Below, in pieces: positions 62,145-64,000 of a stretch of 64,000 bases of DNA (positions are counted from its first letter, which is position 1; each line of letters opens with the position of its first letter). The notes below the pieces were generated by a model, which was given only the letters and a program-made list of their open reading frames with translations, had not been told where the DNA came from and made no database searches. The position numbers and the translations under genes are program-made. This DNA comes from an uncultured Pseudomonadales bacterium (GTDB lineage Bacteria > Pseudomonadota > Gammaproteobacteria > Pseudomonadales > Cellvibrionaceae): positions 1 through 64,000 of the forward strand of contig CANKXO010000004.1 of NCBI GenBank assembly GCA_947487765.1. The letters run 5' to 3'.

Positions 62145-63533
62145 ATGAAAATAATTATTCTCGGTGCAGGACAAGTTGGAGCAAGTATTGCGGAACACCT
62201 TGCCCGAGAAAAAAATGATATTACCGTTGTTGATCATTCTACAGAGAGATTGCGAGAACTAAGGGATCGCTTGGATATTCGTGGTGTGAATGGTCATGCA
62301 TCACATCCAGATGTACTTGAACAAGCAAATATCGAAGATGCCGATTTACTAATTGCAGTGACTGCTAATGATGAAGTGAATATGGTAGCTTGTCAGGTAG
62401 CTTACAGCCTTTATCGTACTCCCACCAAAATTGCCCGCATTCGCGCATCGGTTTTTTCTAACTACAAAGATAAATTATTTCGCGATGAGCATGCTCCCGT
62501 TGATGTCATTATCAGCCCCGAACAATTAGTATCAGAATATATTTTTAGCCTGGTTGAGAACCCTGGTGCGCTGCAAGTGTTGGATTTTGCTGAGGGCGCT
62601 ATCAGACTCGTTGCTGTTAAGGCATACCATGGTGGCCCTCTTGTGGGTCAAGAGTTGCGATTTATGCGTCAACATATGCCCAATGTCGATACGAGAGTTG
62701 CGGCTATTTATCGTCGTGGTCAGGCAATTATGCCTGAGGGGCATACGGTTATCGAAGTTGATGATGAAGTATTTTTTATTGCTGCACGCAAAAATATTCG
62801 AGCGGTGATGAGTGAAATGCGTCGCTCAGAAAAACCATACAAACGCATTATGATTGCCGGTGGCGGCAATATCGGCTTACGTTTGGCAAAAAAAATAGAA
62901 AGCCGCTACTCCATCAAAATTTTTGAATTAGGCTCAGAACGCTGTAAAGAATTAAGTGAAGAACTTAAATACAGCGTTGTACTTCAAGGAAGTGCTTCCG
63001 ATCAGGATTTATTGCTGGAAGAAAATATTGAAGAGACGGATATTTTTATTGCCGTAACGAATGATGACGAAGCCAATATTATGGCGTCCTTATTAGCTAA
63101 ACGGCTCGGTGCTAAAAAAGTTATGGCGCTAATTAACAACCCTGCGTATGTGGATTTAATTCAGGGTGGTGAAATTGATATTGCTATTTCTCCTCAACAA
63201 GCAACCGTTGGTAGTTTGCTTTCTCATGTACGCAGTGGCGATATGGTCAATGTCCACTCTTTACGGCGTAGTGCAGCAGAGGCAATTGAAGTTGTTGCTC
63301 ATGGTGACGAAAATAGCTCTAAAGTTGTTGGTAAAACAATTGAGGAAGTTGACCTTCCTGAAGGTGCGAGCATCGGTGCTATATTACGGCAAGGTGAAAA
63401 AGGTAAAGAAGTATTGATCGCTCATGACAGTACTGTTATTCAGAATGAAGATCACGTGATAGTTTTTCTTGTCGACAAGCGACATACAAAACATGTAGAA
63501 AAATTATTTCAGGTCGGTTTTTCTTTTTTCTAA
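62145..63533 (+). CDS. trkA: Trk potassium uptake NAD-binding subunit
   Basis: The 462-residue peripheral protein has two Rossmann folds with [14 protein letters not shown] (about 6-19) and [15 protein letters not shown] (about 237-251), each followed by a TrkA-C domain. It gates TrkH in response to nucleotides. It is eight bases downstream of rsmB and 41 bp upstream of trkH. Confidence 0.96.
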   Translation: MKIIILGAGQVGASIAEHLAREKNDITVVDHSTERLRELRDRLDIRGVNGHASHPDVLEQANIEDADLLIAVTANDEVNMVACQVAYSLYRTPTKIARIRASVFSNYKDKLFRDEHAPVDVIISPEQLVSEYIFSLVENPGALQVLDFAEGAIRLVAVKAYHGGPLVGQELRFMRQHMPNVDTRVAAIYRRGQAIMPEGHTVIEVDDEVFFIAARKNIRAVMSEMRRSEKPYKRIMIAGGGNIGLRLAKKIESRYSIKIFELGSERCKELSEELKYSVVLQGSASDQDLLLEENIEETDIFIAVTNDDEANIMASLLAKRLGAKKVMALINNPAYVDLIQGGEIDIAISPQQATVGSLLSHVRSGDMVNVHSLRRSAAEAIEVVAHGDENSSKVVGKTIEEVDLPEGASIGAILRQGEKGKEVLIAHDSTVIQNEDHVIVFLVDKRHTKHVEKLFQVGFSFF

Positions 63534-63574
63534 TATGGTTCCTATTCTTTTTAAAAAATAAGGCGGCAGCTTAA

Positions 63575-64000
63575 ATGCACTTTGCTATTATCTTTCGTGT
63601 ATTTGGTATATTGTTAATGCTGTTCAGCATTACATTATTGCCGCCAGCATTAGTTTCCCTTCTTTATAAAGATGGTGCTATTAATGCTTTTATTATTTCT
63701 TTTATTATCATTCTTGTGGCCGGTCTTTCGATTTGGCTACCTGTTTATAACAATAAACAAGACCTGCGTACGCGCGATGGCTTCTTGGTAACAGCACTTT
63801 TTTGGGCTGTGCTCGGGCTTGCAGGTTCTTTACCTTTTATTTTAAGTGACAGTACACAACTGACTTTTGTTGATGCAGTATTTGAATCTATTTCGGGGCT
63901 GACCACAACGGGGGCGACGGTAATTGTTGGTTTGGATGAGCTACCTCAATCCATATTATTTTATCGGCAACAATTACAGTGGTTAGGTGGTATTGGTATT
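63575..64000 (+). CDS. trkH: Trk potassium transporter membrane subunit (partial)
   Basis: The first 142 residues are present and the window then ends. The start ATG at 63575 follows AAGGCGGC. Three hydrophobic segments are visible. The first selectivity loop, GLTTTGATVIVG (about residues 109-120), carries the TTTGAT pore motif of Trk/Ktr channels. Confidence 0.93.
   Translation, partial: MHFAIIFRVFGILLMLFSITLLPPALVSLLYKDGAINAFIISFIIILVAGLSIWLPVYNNKQDLRTRDGFLVTALFWAVLGLAGSLPFILSDSTQLTFVDAVFESISGLTTTGATVIVGLDELPQSILFYRQQLQWLGGIGI

Noticed and set aside
63448-63465. TCACGTGA in trkA considered as a parS site
   Set aside because: Only the central eight bases are symmetrical. The outer TGTT/AACA parts are missing.

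Overview
The window is a contiguous piece of an AT-rich gammaproteobacterial chromosome around the replication origin. The gene order matches the Pseudomonas/Cellvibrionales pattern: dgcP-dsbA-cc4-engB; glmU-glmS beside atpIBEFHAGDC-parBA-rsmG-mnmG; mnmE-yidC-yidD-rnpA-rpmH facing dnaA-dnaN-recF-gyrB; and aroE-hemF-tsaC-dprA-lysM facing def-fmt-rsmB-trkA-trkH. I infer a low-GC, probably marine member of Cellvibrionales or a close relative. The species cannot be named from this sequence alone.

Bases 1-4199 hold a chromosomal integron. An intact integron integrase (3204-4199, +) carries the IntI-specific insertion. It sits behind a promoter whose -10 is embedded in a perfect LexA box. An attI junction at about 2886 is followed leftward by six complete cassettes and the start of a seventh, all on the minus strand and separated by six recognisable attC sites. 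The array runs off the left edge. Three of the six complete cassettes encode divergent members of one small exported two-cysteine protein family. The others encode a DUF4265-like protein, a membrane protein and an unknown protein. Two dyads of unknown function lie between attI and intI.

Bases 4200-26900 hold a CPXCG protein, ferrochelatase, a small DUF6435-like protein, a DgcP-like diguanylate cyclase, an acyltransferase, DsbA, cytochrome c4, EngB, several small envelope-associated unknowns, a probable metal-uptake operon (DUF2946, TonB receptor, PepSY protein), UvrD with its own LexA box, a HexR-like regulator, a regulator/methyltransferase/OsmC group, then GlmS and GlmU. Bases 26968-34780 are the complete F0F1 ATP synthase operon with a well-formed promoter and a terminator.

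Bases 35076-52410 are the origin domain: parB, parA, rsmG, mnmG, an orphan acidic lipoprotein, mnmE, yidC, yidD, rnpA, rpmH, dnaA, dnaN, recF and gyrB. Two intergenic stretches carry DnaA boxes: 40281-40824 (five box-like 9-mers plus an AT-rich repeated 13-mer) and 44980-45704 (three). Two parS-like palindromes lie inside recF, about 13 kb from parAB. Bases 52527-64000 hold a response regulator with TPR-like repeats, shikimate and haem genes, translation-related genes and the Trk potassium uptake genes, with trkH cut by the right edge.

No rRNA, tRNA, CRISPR array, prophage or insertion sequence was recognised. Apart from the integron, the window is mostly conserved core genome. The most interesting parts are the cassette family, the dyads beside attI, and the question of which DnaA-box cluster is the working origin.
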